NCBI RefSeq assembly: GCF_036711975.1
Contig: NC_091967.1
Location: 10,664,001 to 10,728,000 of the forward strand
Source of the DNA: Onthophagus taurus
Lineage: Eukaryota; Arthropoda; Insecta; Coleoptera; Scarabaeidae
Length of the DNA stretch: 64,000 bases
Reading direction: 5' to 3'
Made by a program: the position numbers and the translations under genes. The notes beneath the pieces were generated by a model. That model had not been told where the DNA came from. It made no database searches and was given only the letters and a program-made list of their open reading frames with translations. Of the stretch, positions 35,701 to 48,347 are shown one piece after another; position 1 is the first letter of the stretch; each line of letters begins with the position of its first letter.

Positions 35701-38700
35701 AACATGTACGAACATGACGAATTTAGCATTTGAAAACAACGGAAATCTGTATCATCTTAAACTTTTTTTCTTTTTGGAGATCAACTCTCTTAGAATGTAA
35801 TTTTTATTAACAAATACTGCAACGGAGTGTTATCTTTGATAGTGTTCAGGGTGGTTCAAATTCGATGTCCGAATAGGCTAACTCGGAAACTATAAGAGTT
35901 AGAAAAAAAGTAGCTTACATGTCATGATCTCGTTTTTCGAGAAACTGCTAATGCCGAAAACCTCATAGCGCTATCGTCTTTTGTTTTTCCCCTAGAGGCC
36001 AAAATTGGAAATATCGTAAAACCAGCAAGTGCAATTATCTTCGTTATTATTATAGGTGGAGTATTATAACTAAGACATTATATGGACACTTTTTTATAGA
36101 GAATTGGATGACGTAGTCAAAAAAATTTTTTCGGTTTTAGATTTTGAGATATCACAATTTTCGTTTTTTTAAATGGAAACAACCACTGATTATTCGCTTA
36201 TTAAATTCGTTATTTTTTTCTGATTACAAAAATATAGGGTTCGGCAGGTCTATTTCTTATTGTTTTAGAATAAAGCCAAAAATAAACTTTTTTTTTAAAT
36301 TTCCATCTAGTGTCATCGACGAAATTAAATTTACAGTTTCCTGTAAATTATGGTACTATAACTAAAAATTAAAAAAACAAATTTCTGATGTTTGAAACAA
36401 ATAAATTTGTTGAACTATTTAATTTATATATGTTTTACACAAAAGTTGGAATAGATTGCATTATTTCACATTTTTTATTAATATTTAATATTATTACAGG
36501 ATTTTTAAAGTGACACTTTTTGAATACAAACAAATGTTGCTATGTTTATTTGAATTCAAAAGAAAAATATATGAGCGCCATCTATCAATAATTTATTAAG
36601 TCATTTAATAATAATATTAAATATTAATAAAAAATGTGAAATAATGCAATCTATTCCAACTTTTGTGTAAAACATATATAAATTAAATAGTTCAACAAAT
36701 TTATTTGTTTCAAACATCAGAAATTTGTTTTTTTAATTTTTAGTTATAGTACCATAATTTACAGGAAACTGTAAATTTAATTTCGTCGATGACACTAGAT
36801 GGAAATTTAAAAAAAAAGTTTATTTTTGGCTTTATTCTAAAACAATAAGAAATAGACCTGTCGAACCCTATATTTTTGTAATCAGAAAAAAATAACGAAT
36901 TTAATAAGCGAATAATCAGTGGTTGTTTCCATTTAAAAAAACGAAAATTGTGATGATATCTCAAAATCTAAAACCGAAAAAATTTTTTTGACTACGTCAT
37001 CCAATTCTCTATAAAAAAAGTGTCCATATAATGTCTTAGTTATAATACTCCACCTATAATAATAACGAAGATAATTGCACTTGCTGGTTTTACGATATTT
37101 CCAATTTTGGCCTCTAGGGGAAAAACAAAAGACGATAGCGCTATGAGGTTTTCGGCATTAGCAGTTTCTCGAAAAACGAGATCATGACATGTAAGCTACT
37201 TTTTTTCTAACTCTTATAGTTTCCGAGTTAGCCTATTCGGACATCGAATTTGAACCACCCTGTACAACTGGAAAATTTGAGATTAGCATATTAATATGCC
37301 CGGTTTGAACCCTAGTTAGTATAGTTGGCACAATTTCTGGTAGTTTGATGGAGAAAATGTGGATAGAGACTTGACTCAACGATTCTGGTTCATTTTAGTC
37401 TTTGTTCATCTTCAATTTGCGTTAACCTAGATTTAGTAACCTGATAAGGCGCTATTATACCTATGTTTATCAAAAAAATGCAGATTATAAGCCGATATCG
37501 ACACCGCATGCTATTTACCTGATCATATACATATTAAAAATGTTCCCATAACAAACTAACTTATTGATAATTCTAGCCTTAACCCACATTCCTTTGGTAT
37601 AAACAAAACTAACCTTACTCAACATTTTTCCACGGTATAATTGGCATATCTAAAGAAAAGTGGCCTACCCTAACATTCCTTAACGATATAATTGGGGTTT
37701 ATGGAGATAACTGACCTATCCTAACATTCCTTATGCTATAATTGAGGTTTCAAAAGAAAACTTCTCCTGATGTTCTCAAAATTGTTTTAGTTAAATGTTT
37801 CTGGCACACATTATGATTAATTATCGTTTCATTTACTGAAATCACTATTTACTTTGTTGAATGATAGTTTGGTGAGTGCAGAATTGGTTCTAACCTCTTA
37901 TACCACGTTGCGTATGGACAAAAATGTTTGCTGCCAGACTAAGGAAGGTTTACTAACTGCTACTTTAGATTCTATAACTTGTTGACTATATGGATTGATG
38001 CTGACAAAATATTTAGTCCAATTGATTTCTGATTTTAACATGTCAGTTTTGCATAGAATTTATACTGAGGTTGTCACGAAATCTACATGAATTAGCACCG
38101 TTTCTCGATTCTCAAATAAATAACATCCTTAAATTCTTGAATAAATATTTGGACATACATCATCACAATGTGTTTTGGCCCTTGTACTTAAGAATCCACC
38201 ATTCTATCTTATCCAGCTTAAAATTTATTTAGGATATAGATATATCTTAAAAAATTCTTTTTATATGTGTTCTAATACATTTTAGTTTTTTGTTCATCAA
38301 CGTAAGATTCCTCACATTTCCTTATCAATATCACGAGGTTTACATTTCGTTAGGCACCACATTTCTTGATATTAGAGATTCATCACAGAGTGTCTCATAG
38401 AAACCACATCACAGAAAGGATTTTTTCATTTGGTCTCCTCCAACTCTAATCAAAGACCGCTGTTGCAACCGTTTCTGCCAAAAGCTAACATTATTATAAA
38501 ATGATAATAAATAATTTTTGTTTTAGATTTGGTCACATCGAAGATCCCAATCATTACCCCCCAGATTAGGCGTTAAAATGCGTCTCCCAAGTCAAGCAGA
38601 ATTAAAATTGCTTTTCTCTTCATGTTACCTACAAACCTATCGTTTTCATTCTGGCTTGGGTGGTGACATTTGCGTACACGAACTCATGGCTGAAAGTAAA

Positions 38701-41367
38701 CTTTGTTTTACATTTCCCCATCAATTACTGTAAGTCAAAAAAAAATTGTTTGTTAAAACTAGTAACAAATTTTCTTTAAACAGAGGTATTTGGATTCAAC
38801 AAGAAAAGGAATTACTCCAAGAAGTAGCTGGAATGGGCGAATTACGCGAACCTTGGCATTCCCGTCAAGTGGAGCTTTTAGATCGTCACTTACAATTGTT
38901 AAGGTTATATTCTCAAGCTCGGGAAACTTTGCAAAATCATAAGGGTCGTTTATTTAAACCAAGTTCTCGAAAAAACGATCGTAGTTTGGAGTTTGCGCCG
39001 ATTAATTTGCATTTACAACGAATGTGGGTTCATAATGATACTTTAAATAAAGCTGGTTTTTATGATTGGATTACTGTAGGAGCTTTCACCGCTCATTCGC
39101 ATAAATCGAAAAATGGTGGTCTTATAAAGTAATTTTCACAATTTTTTTTTGGTGTCAATTAAAATTTTTTTTTGTGTAGATTAGTTCAACAATTGAAAGA
39201 ATCCCCAATTCGCGCTAATTTAAATTATCAAATAACTACAAAAGTTTCGATGGCGAATGACGCGATTCAAGCGATTAAGCAGTTACGTAAAGAAGTGGTT
39301 GAAGCAATGAAAACTTTAATGAGATTAGCCAAAGAAAAGCAAACGGTGGGAATGTTACCGATTTGCGACGATATGATTAGTAAGTCAAGAATTTTATTGA
39401 GTTTATGGGATCCTGGGTTGGTTGAAGAGGCACTTAGTTTTATAGAAGAACACAAATTGGTTGTAACAGACGACTCAGGAGTAAGCGACGACTTTTTAGA
39501 TCCAAATGGAAAACCAAATATGGTTTTATCCCCGTTTAAACGCATTACGCAACAATTAACGAGTTTGGATTTAAAGAGTCCCGACTTGGATGATTTTGCA
39601 ACACCATGTACGCCTAGAAATATTGAGAGTATTTGGTCGTCACCAAATTATCCGTTGGAGGATAATAAAAAAGAAGAAAAAATTGAAGAGAACGAAGAAA
39701 ATATAAATGCCCCATTTCCTGATGAAACAAATTTCGAAATTTTTCCCGATTGTAACGAAGATTCAATTAATTCAAGCGAACAGAGTTTGCAACATTTTAA
39801 TTCTTTAACAACTAACGGTGAAGAATCAAAATGTTGTTTATTAGAACCAGAACAAGGAAAATTATTTTTAGACACTCACGTTATGTGTAGTTCACCATCT
39901 GCGAATTATTATAAACCAACGGATGAACCGGAACCTTGGGATATAACCCAATTAAACATCGAAGCTAGTGTAATGTGTTTAGTGAGTAAGGTAAAATTTT
40001 TGTGTGGACGTTGTGGTAGCCCTGCAGTTCGACTTAGGCAAAACCAAAGATCAAAAAAACCTATAAATAATTTAATTTCAAATCAAGATAAAATCGAATC
40101 AAAAAATGATAATCCCATTAATAAAGTAATGAAAAACGGAAATAAATTTACGGATGGTTTGGATTTAACGAAAATCAATGATTGGGCTGCGGAATTAAGA
40201 CCGGCAATGAGAAAATTACGTCAAGCTATGGATGGTTTATTAAAAACCGCTCGTTTAACTCATTCAGTATTTCGTGTACAAGATGATCCAAAAGCAGCCC
40301 AACGAGTTTGTAACGTTCAATATCGGAGGGATGTTTGTTTTTCGCAATCGCTTACTTCTTTAGTAACCGGTTTGATGACACGTCTTTGGTGCCACAAACC
40401 AGATCCGGCTTTTGTAACTTGTTTAGTCTCATTAGGACCGTTGGCAAGTTTTGAATGTCTTTTAAGTTATCACGGAAATGAAATCGATATGTGGGGTGAT
40501 ATGTCTGTTGCTGTTGAAGATTTACGAACGGTTATGTTTACATTGGTTCGTTCAAATTCGACCGATAAAAATCCAATACCGAAACTAACCGGTTGTAGAA
40601 ATTCTTTAACGGTAGCACTTCCGGTACCTGATGCTTTTTATCGTTTAATTCCAAGTCGACAAGTTGTCTCGTTTCACGTAACTCCAGTGTTTTTTAATAT
40701 CGGAATAAACGAAATGGCTACTATTGCTGAGGGCATTGGAGCGACTCGATCTCAAGAACGATCGAATATTGATAATTTCGAACGACTAAACGAATATTAT
40801 TTGAGATATCGAAAGTTGAATATGCCGGAAAACTGCGGGTTTAATAGTAGTAACGGCGGGAGGGTTAATTCTTCAACTCAAAAACCTTTAGGGGAGATTT
40901 TGGATCATTTAAAGACCAGCGTGCATTTAGGAAAATCGAAAAATGTGGAAATTTTACATTTGGCGGGACAAATTTGTAGACAAATGAAAGGTAAATTTTA
41001 TTGTAATAAAAGAAATATTAAAACTGCTTTATTTTTATTACAGGGCTACGTTTTACCAGTTGTAAAAGTGCTAAAGATAGAACTGGAATGTCTGTTACTT
41101 TAGAGGCGTGCCAGATTTTAGCAGATGAATATCATTTGGCAGAACATGAATTTCAAAAAGCTTTAGATTGCATGAGAAGGTAATTTTTAATGGCTCATTA
41201 AAATTTTGTTATATATTAAATTTATTTGTTGTAGTGAGGGTTGTAGAAGAGAAAATACTATGAAAAACACAGGAGTGAGAAAATATGCATTTAATTCATT
41301 ACAAATTCTGGCGTTGCCAAAACTTTATAGGCCTCCTGCAGGAACCTACGGTTCAGCACAAACATAG
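29797..41367 (+). CDS. INPP4: INPP4: inositol polyphosphate 4-phosphatase with N-terminal PH domain
   Basis: INPP4 enzymes remove the 4-phosphate from PI(3,4)P2 at endosomes and plasma membrane, damping PI3K/Akt signalling. Exons: 29797-29914, 30441-30503, 32808-32981, 33043-33243, 33302-33456, 33516-33827, 38527-38729, 38784-39128, 39180-40990, 41044-41179 and 41235-41367 (stop TAG), about 1,216 residues. Domains in order: PH, about residues 15-160 ([30 protein letters not shown], the final-helix Trp in [13 protein letters not shown]); C2 ([34 protein letters not shown]); a central helical region ([13 protein letters not shown]); the catalytic domain with the Cx5R loop [13 protein letters not shown], nucleophile Cys at 41061-41063; and the conserved end [12 protein letters not shown] to RPPAGTYG. 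Human INPP4A/B, as I recall them, begin with C2 and lack this PH domain. Exon 30441-30503 has a weak GTACTA donor and is frame-neutral. The exon ending at 33243 uses GTTGCT, chosen because it alone keeps phase. Confidence 0.92.
30504..32807. other. INPP4 intron 2 (2.3 kb)
   Basis: Carries the 1.6-kb TIR element at 31057-32664. Outside it no exon was seen. Confidence 0.5.
31057..32664. mobile_element. 1.6-kb TIR DNA element, degenerate
   Basis: The left end CAGGGTTTTGCAGAGAAAT and the right end ATTTCTCTGCCGCACTCTG are inverted repeats of about 20 bp with a few mismatches, flanked by TA on both sides (AATA|CAG and CTG|TATT). A second hobo/Charlie-like end, CAGAGGTTCTCGAACT, occurs inside near 31360. 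The interior frames on the minus strand are broken; no transposase domain could be proven. It lies in an INPP4 intron. Confidence 0.5.
33999..34501 (-). CDS. Nested gene: small predicted secreted protein, unknown family
   Basis: Two exons in sense, 34501-34463 and 34409-33999 (stop TAA), joined across a 53-bp phase-0 intron with donor CAT|GTAAGT and acceptor TTTTTTTCAAG, give 149 residues. The N-terminus [17 protein letters not shown] is a clear signal peptide whose hydrophobic core ends at the splice. The mature part is acidic, without cysteines, with an amphipathic segment near [18 protein letters not shown] and a C-terminus [11 protein letters not shown] do not recognise the family. It is fully inside INPP4 intron 6 on the opposite strand, so expression would oppose INPP4 transcription. 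The open frame, signal peptide and clean intron support a real gene, but no homology is claimed. Confidence 0.65.
35847..37262. mobile_element. Foldback element: 650-bp arms, about 98% identical
   Basis: Arms 35847-36496 and 36609-37262 are inverted copies, starting CAGGGTGGTTCAAATTCG and ending with its complement, around a 112-bp loop. Spot comparison shows only single-base changes and a 3-bp and a 1-bp indel. Open frames of 73-74 codons appear in each arm only because the arms are copies. No transposase. The short end CAGGGTGGTTCA is shared with the element at 61449. No clear target duplication was found. In INPP4 intron 6. Confidence 0.88.
37580..37775. repeat. Tandem repeat, about 65-bp unit, three diverged copies
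   Basis: CCTAACATTCCTTAACGATA, CCTAACATTCCTTATGCTAT and an earlier CTCAACATTTTTCCACGGTA each precede TATAATTGNNNTNT and an AAAGAAAA or GGAGATAA stretch, giving a period near 65 bp. Confidence 0.6.
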
Positions 41368-41856
41368 ATTACCTGATGACTTGCTTTAGTTAATTTTTTT
41401 CTATTATATTATTTTTCAGTAAAATATAAAGTGTATGTATGTATATTCCAAGGTGCCAACTTTATAGTCACTACGATTAAAACATAAAGAACTAACCGAT
41501 TTAATTGTTGTTAAATAATTTTTTAAGTTATAAATTATTAGAGAGAGGCATTAATATGCACGTAGAAAAAATTATAAATTATCTATTATTAAATACAAAC
41601 GTCATTATTTAATTTATTTTATTTACGTACTTAATTTAAAAACGGTTTCAAAAAGAAAAAGTAGTCTTAATATAAATTAAATAAAGTATTGGGACAATCT
41701 CCTAATAAATTGTTATAACATCTTTATTGGTTTTTTTATTTATATAAATTAATTTAAAATAAAAGTATTAAAGTAGTATTGTAATAAAGTTAATTTTTTT
41801 TATTTCCAAACCAATTTCTAAAAATTTTATTTATTACAAAAAATTATAATTAAGGT
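41368..41856 (+). terminator. INPP4 3' UTR and poly(A) region
   Basis: AT-rich sequence after the stop codon. A candidate poly(A) signal AATAAA lies at 41680, with another downstream. No coding sequence. Confidence 0.5.
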
Positions 41857-42755
41857 CTAGAGATATTTTAAAGCGAAGGGGTTGGAAGTAAACGCCGAGA
41901 AGACAAAGATCATGAAGTTCAGCAAAGGGGGGAGAAGAAGGAATGGAGGTGAGAGGGAAGACAGATAGAGGAAGTCAAAGAGTATACGCACAAGAGGGCT
42001 ATGGAAAAAAGAGCTAACAGGGTGATGGGACAGGTTTGGAGATGGGGGAGAGAACTTTTGGAAGGGATGTGGGAACAAGAATGGTTATGGTTGAGGGCTT
42101 GGTGAGGAATGCAATGTACAGCGCAGAAGTATGGGGATGGAGAGAATAAAGATTGCTTCGCCCTGGAAGATGTACAAACAAGGTATTGGATGGAGACGGG
42201 TATTAGGGTTGGCGAAGAAAACTCCAGGGTATGTAGTGAGCGAGGAGGTTAAGGTGGATAGAGTAAGGATAAAGGCTGGGAGAAGAGTAGTGAAGTACGA
42301 GGAAAGGATAGAAGGAAGACCTCATCACAGGATCCTGGAAGAGTGCTGGAGGGAAATCAAAGAGAGGAGGTTGATATATGGACAGGGAGATAGGGAAGGA
42401 TCGACAACAGAATACTGGAGAGAGGTGAAATGTGGAGAGAAGTGAAGGATAGAGACAGGGACATACAGAGGCAGGAAAAGAAGGTCACAAATACGGGAAG
42501 GGAGATATATAATGTAAGTTATGGGGAGATAGTGACAGAGGAATTGCCAAAGTATCTGTAGATAGAGAGCGATGAGGGTGGGAAGAGATTGGTGGCCAGA
42601 TTCCGCTGCGGCAATGACAAGAGAGGGAATAGGTACTGGGCAGAGAGGTGATTGGGGCAAGGAGCTGAGGGTGTGGCGATGGAGGAGGAGGGTAGACGGT
42701 TTGGGTGTATACATGTATTGTAATAATATTGTAAATTATAAACAATAAAGGCTTA
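41857..42755 (+). mobile_element. Non-LTR retrotransposon 3' part (RT and C-terminal region), broken
   Basis: The plus strand reads AKGLEVNAEKTKIMKFSKGG, the RT palm continuation after the YxDD box. It continues with VKEYT, KKRANRVMGQVWGWGRELLE, a TPGYVVSEE segment, and a C-terminal ESDEGGKRLVARFRCGNDKR motif. The order matches a large insect family of non-LTR elements. Frameshifts and stops break it. The 3' end AATAAAGGCTTATTATTACA suggests an insertion that reached its natural tail. Strongly purine-rich and compositionally foreign to the area. Confidence 0.78.
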
Positions 42756-43670
42756 TTATTACACTTCTGGACATGTGGAAATCCAGGTTGATCACCTCCA
42801 CATCAGGTACAACATTTGAGTGTTTTCCAAGTGTAAAAAAAACTATTGGGAATGACTTTCGCGTCAATGATTGGGTTACTCTTAATAATATAAACCCTAA
42901 ATACTCATTTATTATTTGAAAATTGCAATATATGTTGTTTATTGCATTTTTAGTGTCAAGCTCCAGCGTAATATGAGAAAATAGTTTAACATAAATTATA
43001 CACCTTCCTAGAAACCTTAAAATAAAAGCATTATGGGAAATAATCCCCTATAATAAGCTTAATATTAAATGATCCGATCTAATCAATATATTGATTACAA
43101 ACAACTACCATACATAGTGCTTTGCCTTTCTCCATACAACTGCCTATTAAACTATCTTGAGCTCTTCTTAAAGACTTATTATAATAAATATTGTTTAATA
43201 ATGAACTAATTGGTGAGACTTGCTTAATTGTAACCATAATGAGTAAATAGCAATTCAATAAAAGTCTTGATTAAAAATAAGATTTTTATTTTTATTAATT
43301 TATTTATTTATATTTACATCATTTACCTTAATACAAAAATATAAATACACGTCTCCGCAGTTTACAAAAAAGAAACTAATAATCAATTGATCATCAAAAA
43401 CTTAAAATTACCAATCAAAAGTAAATAAAAAAATCAATGTTAAAACGGTAAAAAAATGAGATAAGAAATCAATCACTGCTGATATGTTTTCCTTTTTTTA
43501 AATCACTTGTTTTTTAATTGCTTTTCAATTATTAATATATTCAGTTACAAATTGACAACAAAATAATCATTATTTGTAGATTAAAAAATTATTGGTTCGA
43601 TTCTGTGACTGATTCTTGTTGATTATTTTGTTATCAATTAATAAGCATTCTTATATAATTTTGGAATGAT
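42756..43670. other. Intergenic and DAGL-beta 3' UTR
   Basis: AT-rich. Minus-strand AATAAA sites near 43,300 fit the poly(A) signal of the lipase gene. No other feature seen. Confidence 0.45.
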
Positions 43671-46600
43671 TCAAATAACTTCACTTGCGTTATTTCTTTG
43701 TTCTACAAGAATTGTGTCAAGTGTTTTATAAACATTTTCTGGTAAATGATCCAAAATCATCCTTGGCATAATTTTCAATTCCATGAAATCTTCAGCCGTG
43801 GCCCACCGCATCTCAAAACTTGGACCACCAGTTCCAGCTTTCCTAAAAATCGAATATATAAAAGTACATTAAATTACAAAAAATTTTAAATTTACCTCTC
43901 CGCCTTAGTCTTTTTCCTGTGAACAATATGAAGTATCCTGCCGGGTGTAAAAAGACGTGTTTTTGAGAATCTTCTAACACCTATATCACGTGATAAAAGG
44001 GCGGCTTCCGTTGAAGCCGCAACGGTTGGTACTGGCCTTCTCCCGAGAAGCGGCGATGTTCCCGGTGAATTCGAAGTGTAATCTCGCCAAGTTGATTCTA
44101 AATCACCAGATGGAATTCCGAAAAGTGCATAACCAAAACCATTTAACATAATTCGATACTAAAAAAGATGTTTAGTTAAATAAATAATTGTTGGTTTAAT
44201 TTTTGCTTCACCTTAGGTAGTTTACTTGCATGAAGCGTTTGAATAATCCCGGTTCGAACATTTTCAATACTATCCACACCCAAACGCATCACAAAATCAT
44301 CCCCAACTCCAACAGTAAAAATAAATGATTCAGTCATTTTAGCTGCTTCCCTACTTAAAACCCCAGCGGGAGTCGCGAATGCATACACTTTTAAATCGGG
44401 ATAATTAGGTCGCATTTTCAAGGCAAGAAGAGCCGCTACTCCAGCTCCTAAACTATGACCTGTTAAAACCAAACCATATTCCGGGTAAAGTCCAAGCGCT
44501 TTATCGATAATTCCAGTTTCTTTCAGTCGCTTTGCTACGTATTTAGCACCGATTATCATCCCTTTATGAGCCATTGTATCAGGTGGTAAACCATCTGCTT
44601 CGAAACGATCTGACGTCGCTGTTAAATCGGTGAAGATATCTCTGAGAGAAATCGAACCGCGAATTGCGATTACAATGTTTGAGGTTTTGTGGTCTGCCAA
44701 AACACAAAATGGTAACTAAAAAAAAATTAAAACAATATTTTATCATCAATAAAAATAAAATCATAACTCACCTCAAAAACATGATTTCTAAATGATGCAA
44801 ACAAAATATCTTGATCTCTTACTTTTGATGTATATTTAAACCCAGCTAAATGACACAAACAACAATTATCATCCGTAACCATAACTGCTTTGCTTCTAAA
44901 GCAAGAACAGCAAGTGATCTCTTTCAAAAGTCTAAACATTCCGGTTGCGCAATATCTATACATAACAAACGGCCATCCATAAGCTGCCATAGATAATCTC
45001 AAAAAATGTCGTGCATTTTCTAAATTAACCCATTTCGGTGCCATACAAAAAATTCTATTTAAATCCGTCGTATATTTCGGTTCGTCACTCGATATCATTT
45101 GAATTCGTCTCATTTCGCGCGTTTCACGTTTTTGTTTCACTCTGAGTAAAATGCAACCGGCCATAACATCGGACGGAACTAAATCGGTGCTTCGAAATAA
45201 AGCGCTTAATAAAGCGGCGACTTGTTGGAAAGCTTCGTGTCCATGTTCGTCTTTTCGTACCCAACAGAAAACCCATCGAAAGCGTCGTTGCCAAACGTTG
45301 GTAACTTTGCGGTGTCTTAAAGATTCGCCGGCGCTCGGCGTTTCTTGAACTTCGTGATATCTTCTTGAACCGACCGGATCGAAAATTAAAGCCAAACCAA
45401 AAATGGCTAAACCAAATAGAGCCCAATTAAAAATTACTAAAGCTTCGATTACGGTACGTGAAAAGTGTCCTTCGTAAGGACAAACGACGAGATCGCCGCA
45501 AAATGCCCACATTGTACCAAAAACATTTAAAACAGCTTCTGGAATTATTAGGAAAAGTTTAACCAGGAGTATTGATGGAACGTGTTTTCTTGCTTCTTCG
45601 TCGGTTATCGATCCTTGAGCGCTTCGATTTATTAATGTTACGAGTACTAAGATGACGATTGATAGAAGGGACATCATCCCTATGATGTAGGTTCGGACGT
45701 ATTGGCCACCTTTTGAACATTCCCATGTTGATTCGTAGTATTTTAAATGGACGCAAATTATTAAACTTAACCTGGAAATTTTAAACAATAAATTATTGAA
45801 ATGTAACTCTCAACTAAGCAAATATATGATTATTCCTAGGTCGTGTGTATTCTGTATGTGCAATCACCATAAATGATCATTTTTCTCATAACCAGTATAT
45901 TTTTAATGACCCGTTAATTTTCACAAACATAAATCACTATAATAATAAGAATGACTAGGCATACTTATTGTTAGTAGTGCGCATAATGTACAGAGTGTTG
46001 TACAATTACATCATTAAAATTTGCAATTATTTAAAAAATTATGTTTTTTTTACGACCGTGTAATTGCTTAAGAAATGTACTTGCGTATGTTTTTTTGCGT
46101 AAATAAATTGGGTATGTTTTCGCAAAAACATTATGTTAGTCTATTAAGTAAACTGGTTTTTTTTTCAAATTAAATCAAAACAACATTTGTTGTACAAGTA
46201 TAAATTATAATAATCACTCTGTACAACTTTTATTTTTTATTGTTTTTAATGTTGGATTGTTTTTGAGGTAATTTTCTTAATAAATTGCCGTTCTGTCCAC
46301 TGTACTTAATGTCATACTGGAAATCCCTGTGCTAGTTTTTTTTTTTTAGATAACTCACGCTGATGATTATTACATACATCAACTTCTCATTATGTGTTGT
46401 TAACTTTAATAGACTTATTTTCGCGAAAAATAATGTTAATAAATGATACTTACAAGAAAACCTTTGATTTTAAGGGCGATTTTTTTTTAAATTATCAATT
46501 TTGTTAAATTGTCAAATTGACATTTATACTGTCAATTTTGGACCAAACGTCAACGTTTGCAAACTATTTTAGCAAACGTAAAATTTGTACGTTTACATTT

Positions 46601-48316
46601 GCCAACGGTTAAACCAATAAAAATAGGCCGTTCACCAAAGAAAGTCAATCCAATCGTAAATGATTTGCGTTTGTGAATATGAAATTATCAACTGTAGATA
46701 AAGAAGACAGTTAATTAATAACTTCGTAGGTGTGGCGGTAGATGTCGCTAGGAACTTGTGATAAATACGGAAATAAATACGACATTCGAAGGTGACGATT
46801 AATAAGAACACTTTAAAGATTAACGAAAATAATTAACTTAACCTCCTAAATTCATTAAAATGAATTAGCAATTCAATAGTAAAGGATGGTATTGAGAAGG
46901 ACATATTGGTTATTCAAAATTGTAACTTGACGCTTTAATGTCAAATTAGCATTTATAAACGTCAATTAACCAAATTGATAATTGAAACGACAATTGGTAA
47001 CTCAACATTTAGTAATTGTTAAATTCGATTGTAAGAAAAGACGTCTTTCTCTTGGAAGCAATGGCTTTTATCCCCGTTGCTTAACTGCCATCTGCATGAG
47101 ACGGGGAGACTTGGAAAACCTGCAAAATTACCTCTATACAGCTTGGTAATATTCAAAACTACTCAGGAATAGGAGATCCTTGATTCCTGACTCAGGAGTT
47201 GAATCAATTCTAAGTCAACTATGTTTGAGATTCGGAAAACACCATAAGGTTAACGAGGTGATTACCAAAGCAGATTGAAATTAATGGGGTTAGAATGGAT
47301 CCTAAGCCTTAACTAACAAACTATGTTGATGTATCTTTGAAAGAATTTAATGAAAAGGTTCGGGTCATCAATATGTATCATCAATATATAATTCATCTAT
47401 ATGTACTGTATATGTATTGGTTGCTTCAAATCAAAGCCAACTGAAAATGTGTTTTTTTTTAAGTTTCTTCACAAACCATACATTTTAGATATAGGGATGT
47501 ACTAACAAAATCCTCTTATTTTTTAGCGTACCATAGGCTGGCGAGGTAATAGAGTGGGGATGTCTTTTAAAAGAGTTGCAGAAAACTGAAAATATAATTA
47601 GCTGAAACAAGCTCCTAGGACAAACCTTGCATGCAAATTTTGCACAAGAATAGTGCCAGCAATTTGCCATATACATATACACTCAGTTCGTCGTGGCAAC
47701 GAACAAAGGAAGAATCGTTTTTATATGCAGACTGTTTACTTATTTCCATAAACCTTCAATTTTCATGATACACTAACAGGAAGATACAGTTCGAATCGAA
47801 ATTTTCCTCTCGAAGACTGTGGTTTTAGCTTATTTGATCCAAGCTCCGGCCTGTTCTCTCCTGTGGCTCGGTGACATACACTGTTTAGAACCCGACTGTC
47901 TAATCCAAACAGCAAAATTTCTGCGCAGCGTGATTTCTGCGCATTCTGAGAGTAATAGTGAAGAAATGCAAGAAAACACATAAAGATGAGAGTTGTTCTG
48001 TTATTGTAGTTTGGCTTGAAAATGTGTATTCGTGCTGTCATTTGTCATTGGCAAATTTGTAGGATCAAAACCAGAGGAAAGAGTTAGCCTATTGTAGAAG
48101 TTGAGTTGTTATGACTCAATTATAATGATGGCAAGCAATAACACGATTGACGGTGCCTCATACTTCCGTACACTCTTGATCAAAATGATTGTGCTGAAAA
48201 AGTAAAGCATACAATACTTACCATAAGAACCTTACTGATATTTCAAACAATCCAGGGAAAACAAGATCATCCGAGGCTGCCAACCATTTTCTGCCAAAAA
48301 GTCGAATTGCAGGCAT
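43671..48316 (-). CDS. DAGLB: Diacylglycerol lipase beta (sn-1-specific DAG lipase)
   Basis: DAGLs hydrolyse diacylglycerol to 2-arachidonoylglycerol-type lipids at the plasma membrane. Sense exons 48316-48222, 45771-44772, 44715-44212, 44158-43896 and 43842-43671 (stop TGA) give 677 residues, close to human DAGLB. The N-terminus [20 protein letters not shown] matches the family start. Four hydrophobic segments follow, the later ones around [38 protein letters not shown] and [15 protein letters not shown], then a cytosolic lipase domain. The nucleophile Ser is in [13 protein letters not shown] (Ser codon 44454-44452). [11 protein letters not shown] and [12 protein letters not shown] are DAGL signatures. 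The candidate acid Asp lies in [10 protein letters not shown] and the His near GRILHIVH. The protein lacks the long C-terminal tail of DAGL-alpha, which supports the beta type. Its ATG exon has an upstream acceptor at 48347/48346, so a non-coding 5' exon exists further upstream. Confidence 0.93.
45772..48221. other. DAGL-beta intron 1 (2.45 kb)
   Basis: No exon recognised. ACGTCAACGTTTGC occurs near 46,548-46,561. Minus-strand open frames at 47,485-47,682 and 47,763-48,041 lack family features. Confidence 0.45.
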
Positions 48317-48347
48317 CACTTGCTCTTCTTAAAAGAAGAGGAAATCT

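Larger units (their letters stand above)
33828..38526. other. INPP4 intron 6 (4.7 kb): nested gene, long inverted repeat
   Basis: Bounded by GTAAGT at 33828 and TTTTAG at 38526. It holds a nested antisense gene (33999-34501), a long foldback repeat (35847-37262) and a short tandem repeat (about 37.6-37.77 kb). Several AT-rich, Phe/Leu-rich open frames around 35.0-35.5 kb look like composition effects. Confidence 0.6.

Noticed and set aside
36144-36964. Two nearly identical 73-74-residue frames on opposite strands
   Set aside because: They are the two arms of the foldback element, so similarity is inherited from the palindrome, not from coding constraint.
41044-41103. Direct read-through of the long INPP4 exon to a stop at 41103
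   Set aside because: A GTAAAT donor at 40991 and CAG acceptor at 41043 restore the conserved Cx5R frame ([10 protein letters not shown]); the read-through frame destroys it.
43585-43605. GGTTCGATTC resembles a tRNA B box
   Set aside because: No A box or cloverleaf could be drawn around it.
44212-44715. Lipase as DAGL-alpha (inaE type)
   Set aside because: The short C-terminus (677 residues in total) and the N-terminus fit the beta class.
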